The notes beneath the pieces are model-generated. The model made no database searches. It was not told the DNA's origin and saw only the letters and a list, made by a program, of their open reading frames with translations. A DNA stretch of 64,000 nucleotides from Marinobacter sp. X15-166B (GTDB taxonomy: Bacteria; Pseudomonadota; Gammaproteobacteria; Pseudomonadales; Oleiphilaceae). The stretch spans positions 2,584,893-2,648,892 of the forward strand of contig NZ_MEIY01000001.1 of NCBI RefSeq assembly GCF_001752365.1, given 5' to 3'. A program made the position numbers and the translations under genes. This document shows, piece after piece, positions 19,303 through 28,475 of this stretch; the stretch's first letter is position 1, and every line of letters begins with the position of its first letter.

Positions 19303-22300
19303 TTAGTTTCCTTCCGCCTTTTTGGCCGCTTCCGCCGCTTTCTGGCGTTTGCGCACTTCCCTCGGGTCGTTATACGCGCGGCCCGGCGTCACCGGCGGCA
19401 CCGGGGTGGCCGCCTTGGGCTCACTGCCGGCAGGCTTGGTTTTTGGCTTAGGTTCTGCAACAGCTTTGGGCGTGTCGCCGGCGCCGGCATTGGCCGAGGT
19501 GTCTGCCTCTTGCTTGGGTGCGGCTTTCGCACCGCCGGATGCCTTGCTCCTGACTGCTTTGGCAGCAGGTTTGGCGGCCGGCTGTTGTTGCGATTCACCT
19601 GCGTCCGCTTTGGGCGGGGTTGAAGCCGCTGCAGGCCCTTCAGTGGCGGGTTTGTCTTCCGCCGCTCTCGCGGAGGCCGGTTGCTCCGGTGCGCTGGCCG
19701 GTGTCGCCCCGGACTGATCGGTCTTGGGTGCGCGCGCATCGGCTTTCGCCGGTTTGGCGTCGGTCACCTGGCTGTCAGGTTTGCTGTCTGCTTTTTCGGC
19801 AGGTTTGGGTTGCGGTGCCTTGGTTGCAGACGCCTTGGTCCCTTCCGACTTGGGTTTGGTCGCCTTGGCTTCAGGGGCCTTGGCGTCAGCGACTTGGGGC
19901 TCGACCGGCCTGGCCTCGGTGGCCTTGGGCTGGGCGTCGTCGGTCTTGGCTTCTGTCACCTTGGGCGCCGCTGATTTGGCGTCGGCAGCGGTGGTCTCGG
20001 GCGTTTTGGACTCGTTGCGTTTGGACGCCGGCGTCCTGGTTTCGGCAGTCTGGGGCTCGGCCGTTTCAGTTGCAGCGGCTCTCGACTCGGAGGTCTTGGT
20101 TCCTGCAGTCTTGGGCTGCGGCGCTTTGGTTTCGGCGGCCCGGGATTCCGGGGCCTTGCTTGCAGCCGCTGCGCTATTCTGAGTTCCGGTTTCGGCAGCC
20201 TTTACGGTCGCGGTTTGCTGGGCAGCGGCGGTTTCCTGCACTTGCTCCGGCTGCGTGTCCTTCTGGTGCTTTTCGCTGCGTACCGCTTTGCGATCCGCTG
20301 GATTACTGGCCGGTGTGGACGTTGGCGAGCCGTCGCGGTTGCGGGGCCGGCGGGGTTTGCGCCGCCTTTCTTCACTGGTGCTCTGGCCGCTGCCGTTGCC
20401 ATTGGTGGCCTGCGGCTCGGAGGCCGCCGGGGCTTGTCTCTGGGGCTTTCGTTCCTGACCCCGTTCCTGGCTTCGTTCCTGAGTGCGCGCGGTTGATGCC
20501 GTACGGCCTGCTTCGCGGCGGCCGTCATTCGCCTGGTTGCGTCCGCGATTGCGGTTGCCGCCGTTATCGGACCGTGCGGTATCGCGGTTGCTCCGGTTCC
20601 GGTTCGGTTCGTCGTCGTTGCGTCTTTGCGGTGTCCGGCGGCTATCGGCGCCACCGCGGTTGTCCGTGCGCGCGTTATCCCGGGCCACGCGGGATTTGCG
20701 GCGCTCCTGGCGCTCTTGCGGGCGGCGCTTGTTGGTTGCCGGTTCCGGGCGTTTGGCGCTGGCCGGTGCCGGCTCTTCAGGGCTGAAGAAACTGGAAATC
20801 TTGCGCGAGAGTTTGCTGAACAGGCCGCTGTCCGAGGCCGGTTCTGTGCTCTTTGCCGGTGCCGGCGGGCGTGGCGGCGCTACCGGCCGCAAGGATTTGA
20901 CCGCAGCTTCCTGACGAACCGGCTCGCGGGCGGCAGGGCTGTCAACCGTTTCTTCCTCCCGTGGAGTGTAGCTTTCCGCGACGTCGACACTGGATATCCG
21001 TTCGGTGCCGTTTTCGTCGTCACGGACCCGGACAATCTCGTAGTGGGGCGTTTCCAGGTGCGGGGCCGGTACCACCAGGATGGTGACTTCCTGACGGGCT
21101 TCGATGTCGGCCAGTTGTTTGCGCTTTTCGTTCAACAGGAAAGTCGCTACGGCGATTGGTACAACCGCATGCACTTCATTGGTCTTATCTTTGGAGGCCT
21201 CTTCATAGATGAGGCGCATAATGCTCAGCGCGAGGGATTCAATGCCGCGGATGGTGCCCTGGCCTTCACAGCGGGGGCAGACTTCGCTGCGGGTTTCGCC
21301 CAGCGAGGGGCGCAGGCGCTGGCGGGACATTTCCAGCAGACCAAAGCGGGAAATCTTGCCAACCTGAACGCGGGCGCGGTCGATTTCCAGAGCCTCGCGC
21401 ATCTTCTGCTCGACTTCCCGCTGGTGTTTTGCCGGCGTCATGTCAATAAAGTCGATAACAATCAGTCCGCCCATGTCACGCAGGCGCAACTGACGGGCAA
21501 TCTCTTCGGCGGCTTCCAGGTTGGTCTGCAGAGCCGTCTCTTCGATGTCCTGGCCTTTGGTGGCGCGGGACGAGTTGATGTCGATAGACACCAGGGCTTC
21601 CGTCGGGTCGATCACGATGGAGCCGCCGGAAGGCAGTTTGACTTCGCGTTGGAACGCCGTTTCGATCTGGCCTTCGATCTGATAGCGGCTGAACAGGGGG
21701 ATTTCATCCTTGTACAGCTTGATCTTGTTTTCGAAGGACGGCATCACGGCGCGTACAAAGTTCAGTACGTCTTCATGCACATTGGCTGCGTCAATTAGCA
21801 CTTCGCCGATATCCTGCCGCAGGTAGTCACGCACGGCACGGATGATAACGTTACTTTCCTGATGAATCAGGAAGGGCGCTTTACGTTCGCCGGCGGCCTG
21901 GGTAATGGCTTCCCAGAACTGCACCAGGTAGTCCAGATCCCATTGCAGCTCTTCGGAAGTGCGGCCAATCCCGGCGGTGCGTACAATGATGCCCATGTTC
22001 TTGGGCACATTTACGTTGCTCATTGCCTCGCGCAGTTGGGCGCGCTCTTCCCCTTCGATACGGCGGGAAATACCACCGGCCCGGGCATTGTTGGGCATCA
22101 GTACCAGATAGCGTCCAGCCAGGGAGACAAAGGTGGTCAGGGCTGCGCCTTTGTTGCCGCGCTCTTCCTTGTCAACCTGAACGATTATTTCCTGACCTTC
22201 GGAAACCACCTCTTTGATGTTGATCTTGCCTTCGATCTGGCCGGGTGACTTCTTGAAGTATTCTTTGGAAATTTCTTTTAAGGGAAGGAATCCGTGGCGG

Positions 22301-22488
22301 TCGGCGCCGAAATCGACAAACGCAGCTTCGAGACTGGGTTCAACGCGGGTTATACGTCCTTTATAGATGTTGGCCTTCTTCTGCTCGCGGGAGCTGGATT
22401 CGATGTCGAGATCAAAAAGGCGTTGGCCATCAACTAATGCAACGCGCAACTCTTCGGGGTGAGTTGCATTTATCAGCATTCTTTTCAT
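19303..22488 (-). CDS. rne: Ribonuclease E
   Basis: A 1061-residue endoribonuclease, the core of the RNA degradosome. Residues about 1-520 are the catalytic half: [13 protein letters not shown] start, S1 domain ([20 protein letters not shown]), catalytic aspartates in [13 protein letters not shown] and LIVIDFIDM, and the Zn-link [10 protein letters not shown]. At about residues 560-575 an amphipathic segment ([14 protein letters not shown]) resembles the membrane-targeting helix. An Arg-rich region at about 590-700 should bind RNA. Then comes a long Ala/Lys/Thr/Pro-rich low-complexity stretch, and a conserved-looking tail with [20 protein letters not shown] precedes the ATG. It is divergent from rluC across a 587-base gap, the classic arrangement. 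Confidence 0.96.
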   Translation of the reverse strand: MKRMLINATHPEELRVALVDGQRLFDLDIESSSREQKKANIYKGRITRVEPSLEAAFVDFGADRHGFLPLKEISKEYFKKSPGQIEGKINIKEVVSEGQEIIVQVDKEERGNKGAALTTFVSLAGRYLVLMPNNARAGGISRRIEGEERAQLREAMSNVNVPKNMGIIVRTAGIGRTSEELQWDLDYLVQFWEAITQAAGERKAPFLIHQESNVIIRAVRDYLRQDIGEVLIDAANVHEDVLNFVRAVMPSFENKIKLYKDEIPLFSRYQIEGQIETAFQREVKLPSGGSIVIDPTEALVSIDINSSRATKGQDIEETALQTNLEAAEEIARQLRLRDMGGLIVIDFIDMTPAKHQREVEQKMREALEIDRARVQVGKISRFGLLEMSRQRLRPSLGETRSEVCPRCEGQGTIRGIESLALSIMRLIYEEASKDKTNEVHAVVPIAVATFLLNEKRKQLADIEARQEVTILVVPAPHLETPHYEIVRVRDDENGTERISSVDVAESYTPREEETVDSPAAREPVRQEAAVKSLRPVAPPRPPAPAKSTEPASDSGLFSKLSRKISSFFSPEEPAPASAKRPEPATNKRRPQERQERRKSRVARDNARTDNRGGADSRRTPQRRNDDEPNRNRSNRDTARSDNGGNRNRGRNQANDGRREAGRTASTARTQERSQERGQERKPQRQAPAASEPQATNGNGSGQSTSEERRRKPRRPRNRDGSPTSTPASNPADRKAVRSEKHQKDTQPEQVQETAAAQQTATVKAAETGTQNSAAAASKAPESRAAETKAPQPKTAGTKTSESRAAATETAEPQTAETRTPASKRNESKTPETTAADAKSAAPKVTEAKTDDAQPKATEARPVEPQVADAKAPEAKATKPKSEGTKASATKAPQPKPAEKADSKPDSQVTDAKPAKADARAPKTDQSGATPASAPEQPASARAAEDKPATEGPAAASTPPKADAGESQQQPAAKPAAKAVRSKASGGAKAAPKQEADTSANAGAGDTPKAVAEPKPKTKPAGSEPKAATPVPPVTPGRAYNDPREVRKRQKAAEAAKKAEGN

Positions 22489-23075
22489 GGAAAGAATTGT
22501 TTCCTGTCGTTTAAGTGGGACAGAAAACCGCAGACGAAACAGTGCGAAGTAAAACTTGCGTACTTTCAGCGAACACGCTGACAGTCAGACGAATCAGATC
22601 GGGGCGCTATGAGGCTCCGCTCGGCTGAAATAAACCGTAGGCGCTCCGGCTGTCCTGAGACGGCGGGTGACCTTGCAGATTTGGTGTCTGTTGGCGCATG
22701 TCATCCAAATTCAAGTTCATACGGGTGCCTGGGTCTCACGTCATATCCGTGTTCTGGACGGCCCGGCCCTGCATGCTGGTAAAGATTCTTCGCGATGTTG
22801 CCCGTCGGTTTTCCGTACGGTTGCCATCTGGTTCCGGTGTATGTGCGCCATCGTACATCAGATGTGCAGGGTACTTCCGGAAGCTGTTTTGCGCGCCTCG
22901 GGCAGATACGATTGGCCCGTTGGCGTTCAAACTCTTTAATAGTATCGGTATACTTCTACCGCTCCGGCGGTTGGCAGTATTGCCAGGCCGTAGACAAACG
23001 GTAGAACTCGTCGGAATATAACAGCATTCTTCAAGCCCATCAATCCACCAGTCCTGTCTTGTTGCAAAGGGTCTC
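22489..23075. other. Long rne/rluC divergent intergenic region, likely including the rne 5' leader
   Basis: The 587 bases contain no convincing gene. By analogy with other gammaproteobacteria, most of it should be a structured rne 5' untranslated leader through which RNase E limits its own mRNA. An AT-richer core at about 22925-22965 is the best place for divergent promoters. A small hairpin TGGCA-GTAT-TGCCA is at 22972-22985. The leader structure was not computed. Confidence 0.5.
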
Positions 23076-24117
23076 ATGGCTTCAGCTCGTAAACGTACAC
23101 CTCCAGGCCCGCAAGCGGAGTCAACGTCACCCGCCGGGCGCTCCGGCGCGGGCGCAGCGACGGAGGTCCGCAGCGAAATTCGCTGGGTAACCATCACCGA
23201 CGACAATCACGGTCAGCGGGTCGACAATTTTTTACTGGCACAGCTCAGGGGTGTTCCCAAAAGCGTGGTCTATCGCATTGTTCGCAAGGGCGAAGTGCGC
23301 GTTAATAAAGGGCGGGTGCGCCCCGATACGCGTCTCAACGCCGGGGATCAGGTGCGGATTCCCCCGGTCGCCCGGAAGGCCCGGCCGGCCGGGGTCGTGC
23401 CCGGTACCCGTGTGCAGGGGGTGATGGAAGGCGCGGTGGTGTTCGAGAATGAGCACATGCTGGTGGTGAATAAGCCAGCGGGCATTGCTGTGCACGGTGG
23501 CAGCGGGCTGAGTTTCGGGTTGATTGAAGTTTTGCGGGCGGCCCGGCCCCAGACGCATTTTTTGGAATTGGTGCACCGGCTGGACCGGGACACGTCCGGG
23601 CTGGTCATGATTGCGAAAAAATCGCTCGGCCTTGCGTTTTTTGCAGGATGAATTACGGCAAAGGCGCGTGCGCAAGCATTACCATGCCCTGGTGGCGGGG
23701 CAGTGGCCCGCCAGTGTGGATCGGGTCACCGCGCCCTTGTTGCGCTACGAATTGCAGTCGGGGGAGCGGCGGGTGAAAGTGGATGAAGCCGGCAAGGAGT
23801 CCCTCACTCTGTATCGGGTGCTCGGTGTTTACCAGGGGTATTCATTGGTGCAGGCCTCTCCGGTTACCGGGCGCACGCATCAGATTCGGGTCCACTGTGC
23901 CTTTGCCGGGCATCCCATTGCCGGCGACGATAAATACATGGACAGCTCCAGTTTCAAGGCATTCCGGGCGGTGGGCGGCGAGCGGTTGATGCTGCATGCT
24001 CAGGCGCTGGAATTCCGTTTGCCCGCCAGTGGCGATCCGGTACGGCTGGAGGCGCCGTACGATGACGCCTTCGCGTCGCTCCTGAACAGGCTGGGCGGGC
24101 GCAAGGGTGCAGGGTAA
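23076..24117 (+). pseudogene. rluC: 23S rRNA pseudouridine synthase RluC, interrupted by a +1 frameshift
   Basis: RluC makes pseudouridines at three positions of 23S rRNA. The first frame (23076 to a stop near 23651) holds the S4 domain ([28 protein letters not shown]) and the catalytic motif HRLDRDTSG with nucleophile D170. The second frame, from about 23611 to 24117, continues without loss as [20 protein letters not shown] … TGRTHQIRVH. The join is at the A6-T at 23616-23622: removing one base gives AKKRSALRFL or [10 protein letters not shown], and a full 346-residue protein. No other damage is seen, so either a sequencing error or a recent mutation is likely. It precedes a HAD phosphatase gene, as in pseudomonads. 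Confidence 0.88.
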
Positions 24118-24153
24118 TAGCAGTAACCAGATTCGGTAGCTCCGGGAGGGCGC

Positions 24154-24802
24154 ATGAGTCAGAAAGTTGTGATCTTTGATTGGGACGGAACCTTGGTGGA
24201 TTCGGTGGACCACATTACCGACAGCCTGCATCAGGCGGCGACCGAGTTGGGCTTTCCGGCGCTGGAGCGGAGTGCCTACCGGGACATCATCGGGTTGGGG
24301 ATGATGGAGGCGCTGGAGGTGTTGTATCCGGGGCTCAGTGCGGAGGAGAGGGAGGGGATCCGGGACGGGTACGCCCGTTATTTCTTCGCGCAACTGACCA
24401 CACCACAAAACGTGTTTGCCGGGATTCATGATTTGCTCACGGATTTGCGCGCCGCCGGACGCGATTGTGCGGTGGCGACGGGGAAGAGCCGTCGTGGTCT
24501 GGACGCTGCGCTGATCAGCAGCGAGCTGGGGGCGCACTTTGGCGTGACCCGGTGTGCGGATGAGACCCGCTCAAAGCCCGATCCGACGATGCTGGTTGAA
24601 ATTCTCGACTTTTACCAGGTGGGTCCGGAGGATGCGGTCATGATTGGTGATACCCGTTACGACCTGGAGATGGCGCAGCGTCTGGGGATGCCGTCTATCG
24701 GGGTGGAGTCGGGGGGTGCATTGCCGCGACATTCTCGGGCAGTACGCGCCCCGGGCGGTGGTCAACAGTGTGGCGGATCTGCGCCAGGCACTGGCGCTTT
24801 AA
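24154..24802 (+). pseudogene. HAD-IA phosphatase (Gph-like), frameshifted near its 3' end
   Basis: A HAD-superfamily phosphatase of the phosphoglycolate-phosphatase-like group. Motif I is FDWDGTLVDS with D9/D11. A helical cap follows, then motif II in VATGKS, motif III in the SKPDP segment, and motif IV GDTRYDLEMA. After GVES the frame runs into a G6 run at 24711-24716. The +1 frame then gives the expected VHCRDILGQYAPRAVVNS ending with TAA at 24800-24802, a 215-residue protein. As it stands, the original frame has no stop before sppA and reads on into it, giving an apparent 566-residue HAD–SppA fusion. I consider that fusion an artefact. Confidence 0.82.
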
Positions 24803-24849
24803 TTGCAGCCCGACAGGCAGCTGCGAACAAACGGAAACAGGAAGGTTAC

Positions 24850-25854
24850 ATGTCAGAGTGGGAGCCACAGGGCAAAGCCGGATGGGGCACGCCAGCCAAG
24901 GGTGTATCGAAAGAGGCCGGGCACGAACGGGACTGGAAGCTGATCGAGAAGCTGGTGTTGTCGGTGCAGGCGGAACAGCGCAAAAGCCGGCGCTGGGGGA
25001 TTTTTTTCAAGCTGATGGGGTTTGCCTATCTGTTTGTCCTGCTGTACCTGTTCGTGCTGCCCACGCTGGACAGCTTCGGCACCGTGGTGGGGGATCATAC
25101 TGCGGTTGTGGAGGTCAGTGGCGAGATTTCCGCCGAGGAGTATGCCAGCGCCGATAGCATTGTCGGCGCCTTGCGGGAGGCGTTTGCAGAGCCTGCCGCC
25201 AAGGCCGTGGTTCTGCGCATCAATAGTCCGGGGGGCAGTCCGGTTCAGGCGGGTTATGTGTACGATGAAATCGTTCGCTTGCGGGCCGAGTACCCCGACA
25301 AGAAAGTGTACGCGGTGATTGCCGACATAGGCGCGTCCGGCGCTTATTACATCGCCGCTGCGGCGGATGAAATATACGCCGACAAGGCCAGTCTGGTGGG
25401 CTCAATCGGCGTGGTCGGTGGCGGCTTCGGGTTCACCGGCGCGCTGGACAAGCTCGGCATTGAGCGCCGGCTGTATACCGCCGGCGAGAACAAGGGGTTC
25501 CTGGATCCCTTCTCGCCCGAGCGGGCGGACGAGGTGGCTTTCTGGGAGCAGGTGCTGGCGACCACGCATCAGCAGTTTATTGATCAGGTCCGCAAGGGGC
25601 GCGGGGACCGCCTGGCCGAGGACGAGCGGGTGTTTTCAGGGTTGATCTGGACCGGCGAGCAGGCGCTGGAGCTGGGTCTGGTAGACGGTCTCGGCAGTAC
25701 TTCCTATGTAGCGCGCAACATTGTCGGTCAGGAAAATCTTATAGACTACAGTCGCGGCGTTTCCCCGTTCCGGGAGTTGATCGACCGCCTGGGGGTGTCC
25801 GTGGGGGCCGGTATTGCCCGCAGCGTGTTTCAGTCGCGGCTGGAGTTGCGGTAA
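24850..25854 (+). CDS. sppA: Signal-peptide peptidase SppA-type (S49) protease
   Basis: A 334-residue membrane-bound S49 serine protease that cleaves leftover signal peptides. A cytoplasmic N-terminal tail of about 55 residues precedes one membrane segment (FFKLMGFAYLFVLLYLFVLP). The protease domain has INSPGGSP, the nucleophile Ser in GASGAYYIAAAAD, and the general-base Lys in YADKASLVGSIGV. ATG 24850 is chosen because the protein starts there as in the single-domain family and GGAAACAGGAAGG provides a ribosome site. The reading frame is also open upstream only because of the frameshift in the HAD gene. The 3' end overlaps yceF by 25 bases. Confidence 0.92.
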   Translation: MSEWEPQGKAGWGTPAKGVSKEAGHERDWKLIEKLVLSVQAEQRKSRRWGIFFKLMGFAYLFVLLYLFVLPTLDSFGTVVGDHTAVVEVSGEISAEEYASADSIVGALREAFAEPAAKAVVLRINSPGGSPVQAGYVYDEIVRLRAEYPDKKVYAVIADIGASGAYYIAAAADEIYADKASLVGSIGVVGGGFGFTGALDKLGIERRLYTAGENKGFLDPFSPERADEVAFWEQVLATTHQQFIDQVRKGRGDRLAEDERVFSGLIWTGEQALELGLVDGLGSTSYVARNIVGQENLIDYSRGVSPFRELIDRLGVSVGAGIARSVFQSRLELR

Positions 25855-26447
25855 GCCTGTTCCAACACGTCGTACTTCCAGTTCGACAGCAGGCTGGTAA
25901 GGGCAATCAGCGGGAGGCCGATGAGGCTGTTGGGGTCGCGGCCTTGCAGGGCCGCAAAGAGGGCGATGCCCAGACCTTCCATTTTGAAACTGCCGGCGCA
26001 GTCGTAGGGTTGCTCGGTTCTCAGGTACCGCTCAATGGCCTGTGGTGTCAGCTCGCGGAAGTGCACCTCGAAGGGTTCGCAGTGGCGCACGCATACGCCG
26101 GTTGCCGCGTCCAGCAGCGCCAGGCCGGTATGGAAGGTCACGCATTGGCCGCTGCAGCGACTGAGTTGCTCGACCGCGCGACGGTGGGTGCCCGGTTTGC
26201 TCAGCAAGCTGCCATCGCTCAGGGTGGCCACCTGGTCCGAGCCGATGATCCAGTGATCAGGGAAACGCTCGGTCAGGGCGCGGGCCTTTGCTTGTGCCAG
26301 ACGCATGGTCAGCGTCTGCGCGGGTTCGTTCGGTCGGGGGGTTTCGTCGATATCGGGAGACGCATGCACAAACGGCAGCCCCAGAGTTTCGAGCAGTCGG
26401 CGCCGGTATTTGGAGGAGGAGGCGAGGACAAGTCGGGGGGTTGGCAT
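25830..26447 (-). CDS. yceF: Maf/YceF-like nucleoside triphosphate pyrophosphatase
   Basis: A 205-residue house-cleaning pyrophosphatase; the YceF subgroup hydrolyses 7-methyl-GTP and related modified nucleotides. Motifs seen are LVLASSSKYRRRLLETLGLPF at the N-terminus, SPDIDE, IIGSDQVA with the key Asp, SKPGTHRRAVEQL, and the C-terminal KMEGLG and LIGLPL. ATG 26447 is the family start; the open frame continues 25 codons upstream without matching the family. It is divergent from yceD, 128 bases away, and overlaps the sppA end. Confidence 0.92.
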   Translation of the reverse strand: MPTPRLVLASSSKYRRRLLETLGLPFVHASPDIDETPRPNEPAQTLTMRLAQAKARALTERFPDHWIIGSDQVATLSDGSLLSKPGTHRRAVEQLSRCSGQCVTFHTGLALLDAATGVCVRHCEPFEVHFRELTPQAIERYLRTEQPYDCAGSFKMEGLGIALFAALQGRDPNSLIGLPLIALTSLLSNWKYDVLEQAYRNSSRD

Positions 26448-26537
26448 GCAGCGGCTCCTGTGCAGAGGGGGAATGGAGAAATACCCGTGTAAAGATACGG
26501 ATTCAGCAACAATTGCGGACAAAACGCAACGAAATCT

Positions 26538-26566
26538 TTGACAGGGGCGTGTCCGCCCCCTAAAAT
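26538..26566 (+). promoter_or_regulatory. Strong sigma-70 promoter of yceD with palindromic spacer
   Basis: TTGACA (26538-26543) and TAAAAT (26561-26566) are separated by 17 bases. The spacer contains GGGGCG-TGTC-CGCCCC (26544-26559), a perfect inverted repeat. The predicted transcription start, about 7 bases past the -10, falls only a few bases before the yceD ATG at 26576. Confidence 0.85.
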
Positions 26567-26575
26567 TGCGCGCTT

Positions 26576-27118
26576 ATGTCAAACACCGAGTTACCAAAGA
26601 CCGTCGATCCCTACCGGCTCGCGGCCCAAAGCGTCATTGTGGACGGGGAACTCCCTGTGCATAAAATGCGCCGGTTTTATGAAAGCATCCTGGGGGCTGC
26701 GGAACAGGAGAGCTGTCAGGTGCGTTTGTCATTCTACATGGATGACATGCGTCGGCGACTGGTGTCGGGTGAGCTGAAAACCAGTGTGACCCTGCAGTGT
26801 CAGCGTTGTCTGACGCCGATGACTGCGGAGTTGGCGTCAAGCTTCACGCTGGGGCTGGTCACCACGGATGAGCAGGCCCAGAATTTACCACGGGAACTCG
26901 AGCCGTTTTTGACAGATGAGTTTAGCGCAGATTTGTGGACGCTGGTGGAGGACGAACTCTTGCTTGTGCTGCCACCATTTCCGCTACACGACCGCAGTGA
27001 GTGCCCCGCAAGGGAGCAGCTGGAAGCGTTTGAGCCGGGCGAAACAGAGCCTGAGCCCGAAGAGCAGCAGCGGGAAAACCCATTCAGTGTTCTTGCGAAC
27101 CTGAAGAAGAAGCATTAA
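26576..27118 (+). CDS. yceD: YceD (DUF177) family protein involved in 23S rRNA accumulation
   Basis: A 180-residue acidic protein. The DUF177 signature CQRCLTPM is at about residue 78, with the LTDEFSADLWTLVEDELLLVLP segment and a Glu-rich C-terminus ending VLANLKKKH. YceD homologues are needed for normal 23S rRNA levels and are encoded with L32 across bacteria. No Shine-Dalgarno sequence precedes the ATG, and the promoter is so close that the mRNA may be leaderless. rpmF follows by 102 bases and is probably cotranscribed. Confidence 0.93.
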   Translation: MSNTELPKTVDPYRLAAQSVIVDGELPVHKMRRFYESILGAAEQESCQVRLSFYMDDMRRRLVSGELKTSVTLQCQRCLTPMTAELASSFTLGLVTTDEQAQNLPRELEPFLTDEFSADLWTLVEDELLLVLPPFPLHDRSECPAREQLEAFEPGETEPEPEEQQRENPFSVLANLKKKH

Positions 27119-27220
27119 TCACGCAGGCGTCGGTGTGGCCTTCACAAGCGAAACCGGCAAGCCGCTTATACAAACGCACGTTCTTTGGGAACGTTAGTTT
27201 TACAGGTCAGGAGAGTAATC

Positions 27221-27400
27221 ATGGCTGTACAGAAAAACCGAAAAACCCGCTCAAAGCGCGGTATGCGTCGTGCCCACGACTCATTGACTGCTGCAACCCT
27301 GTCAGTCGATTCCACTACCGGTGAAGTTCATCGTCGTCACCACGTGTCGCCAGATGGTTTCTACCGTGGCAAGCAGGTCATCGAAGCACGCGACGAGTAA
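27221..27400 (+). CDS. rpmF: 50S ribosomal protein L32
   Basis: A 59-residue ribosomal protein. The sequence begins [20 protein letters not shown], the L32 hallmark, and continues with [20 protein letters not shown]. It lacks the four Cys of zinc-type L32, so it is the C-minus form. GTCAGGAGAG before the ATG is a strong ribosome site. It stands between yceD and plsX, as in many proteobacteria. Confidence 0.97.
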   Translation: MAVQKNRKTRSKRGMRRAHDSLTAATLSVDSTTGEVHRRHHVSPDGFYRGKQVIEARDE

Positions 27401-27423
27401 TTTTTGCTGCTGAGGTCGTGCTC

Positions 27424-28443
27424 ATGTCGGATGCGCCAGGGGTGAACTCAATCACCATTGCCGTTGACGCTATGAGCGGGGACCGCGGTCCGGCCGTCGT
27501 GGTCTGCGCGGCTCTTGCGGCGGTTAAAGAAAACAAAGCCTTGAGTATCATTCTGGTGGGATTCCGGCGTGAACTCGAGGCTTTGTTGTCTTCCGGGCAC
27601 CCGCGGGTTTCCGTGGTGGAAGCGGCCGATGTGGTGCGCATGAGCGAGCGGCCGTCCCACGCGCTGCGTCACAAGCAAAACTCGTCCATGGCGGTGACCT
27701 TGCGGCTGGTGCGGGATGGTAAGGCTCAAGGGTGCGTCAGTGCCGGAAACACCGGCGCCCTGATGGCCTTCGGTCGTTCGACCATCCGCATGTATCCGGG
27801 TATTGAGCGTCCGGCGATCACCAAGTTGATCCCCTCCCTGCGGGGCCACTGTCACGTTCTGGATCTGGGCGCCAATGTGGATGCCAGCGCCGAAAACCTG
27901 TATCAGTATGCGCTGATGGGTTCGCTGATGGCGACCGCGGTCAGTAACCTTGCTGAGCCGAGGGTGGCGCTGCTGAACGTGGGTGAGGAAGAGATCAAGG
28001 GTAATGAGCAGGTGAGGCTCGCTTCCCACCTGCTGGCGCAGAGCGACACCATTAATTACATCGGGTATGTCGAGGGCAGTGATCTGTTCGCCGATGTTGC
28101 CGATGTGGTGGTTTGTGATGGTTTTGTCGGCAACATTGCGCTCAAAACCGGCGAAGGGGTTGCCGGATTGCTGATCGAGGTGCTCGACAAGGCTTTCTCC
28201 AAAAGTGTGTACGGTCGCCTCGTTGGCTGGCTGGCGAGGCCGGTGCTCAGCCGGGTGTTGCGGCAGGTGGATCCCTCCCGGCATAACGGTGCCAGTTTTT
28301 TGGGTTTGCAGGGTGTGGTAATCAAGAGTCACGGCAACGCCAATGAGCGTGCCATGCTGGCGGCCATCCGGCAGGCTGTGCTTGAGGTCCAGCTGGAAGT
28401 GCCCAGCCGCATTAACGAGCGTCTGGACGATTTAATGGTCTGA
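27424..28443 (+). CDS. plsX: Phosphate acyltransferase PlsX
   Basis: A 339-residue enzyme that makes acyl-phosphate from acyl-ACP, the first step of phospholipid synthesis by the PlsX/PlsY route. Family motifs are ITIAVDAMSGDRGP, GCVSAGNTGALMA, DLGANVDA, NVGEEEIKGNE, and FVGNIALKTGEGVA. ATG 27424 is preferred, with GAGG 8 bases upstream; a GTG at 27418 is too close to that site. It lies 23 bases after rpmF. Confidence 0.96.
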   Translation: MSDAPGVNSITIAVDAMSGDRGPAVVVCAALAAVKENKALSIILVGFRRELEALLSSGHPRVSVVEAADVVRMSERPSHALRHKQNSSMAVTLRLVRDGKAQGCVSAGNTGALMAFGRSTIRMYPGIERPAITKLIPSLRGHCHVLDLGANVDASAENLYQYALMGSLMATAVSNLAEPRVALLNVGEEEIKGNEQVRLASHLLAQSDTINYIGYVEGSDLFADVADVVVCDGFVGNIALKTGEGVAGLLIEVLDKAFSKSVYGRLVGWLARPVLSRVLRQVDPSRHNGASFLGLQGVVIKSHGNANERAMLAAIRQAVLEVQLEVPSRINERLDDLMV

Positions 28444-28475
28444 CAAGCTTGGCGCTGCACGATTTTCGGCCTACC

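Noticed and set aside
19620..20786. A 388-codon frame antisense to the RNase E tail
   Set aside because: Low-complexity, Ala/Lys-codon-rich DNA has few stops on the other strand. The product is a compositional artefact.
22736..23206. A 156-codon frame in the rne/rluC intergenic region
   Set aside because: It overlaps the rluC start, has no recognisable motif, and other short frames in the same region look equally random.
24154..25854. A 566-residue fused HAD phosphatase–SppA protease
   Set aside because: The normal HAD C-terminus is present in the next frame, and sppA has its own start and ribosome site. The fusion comes from one extra base.
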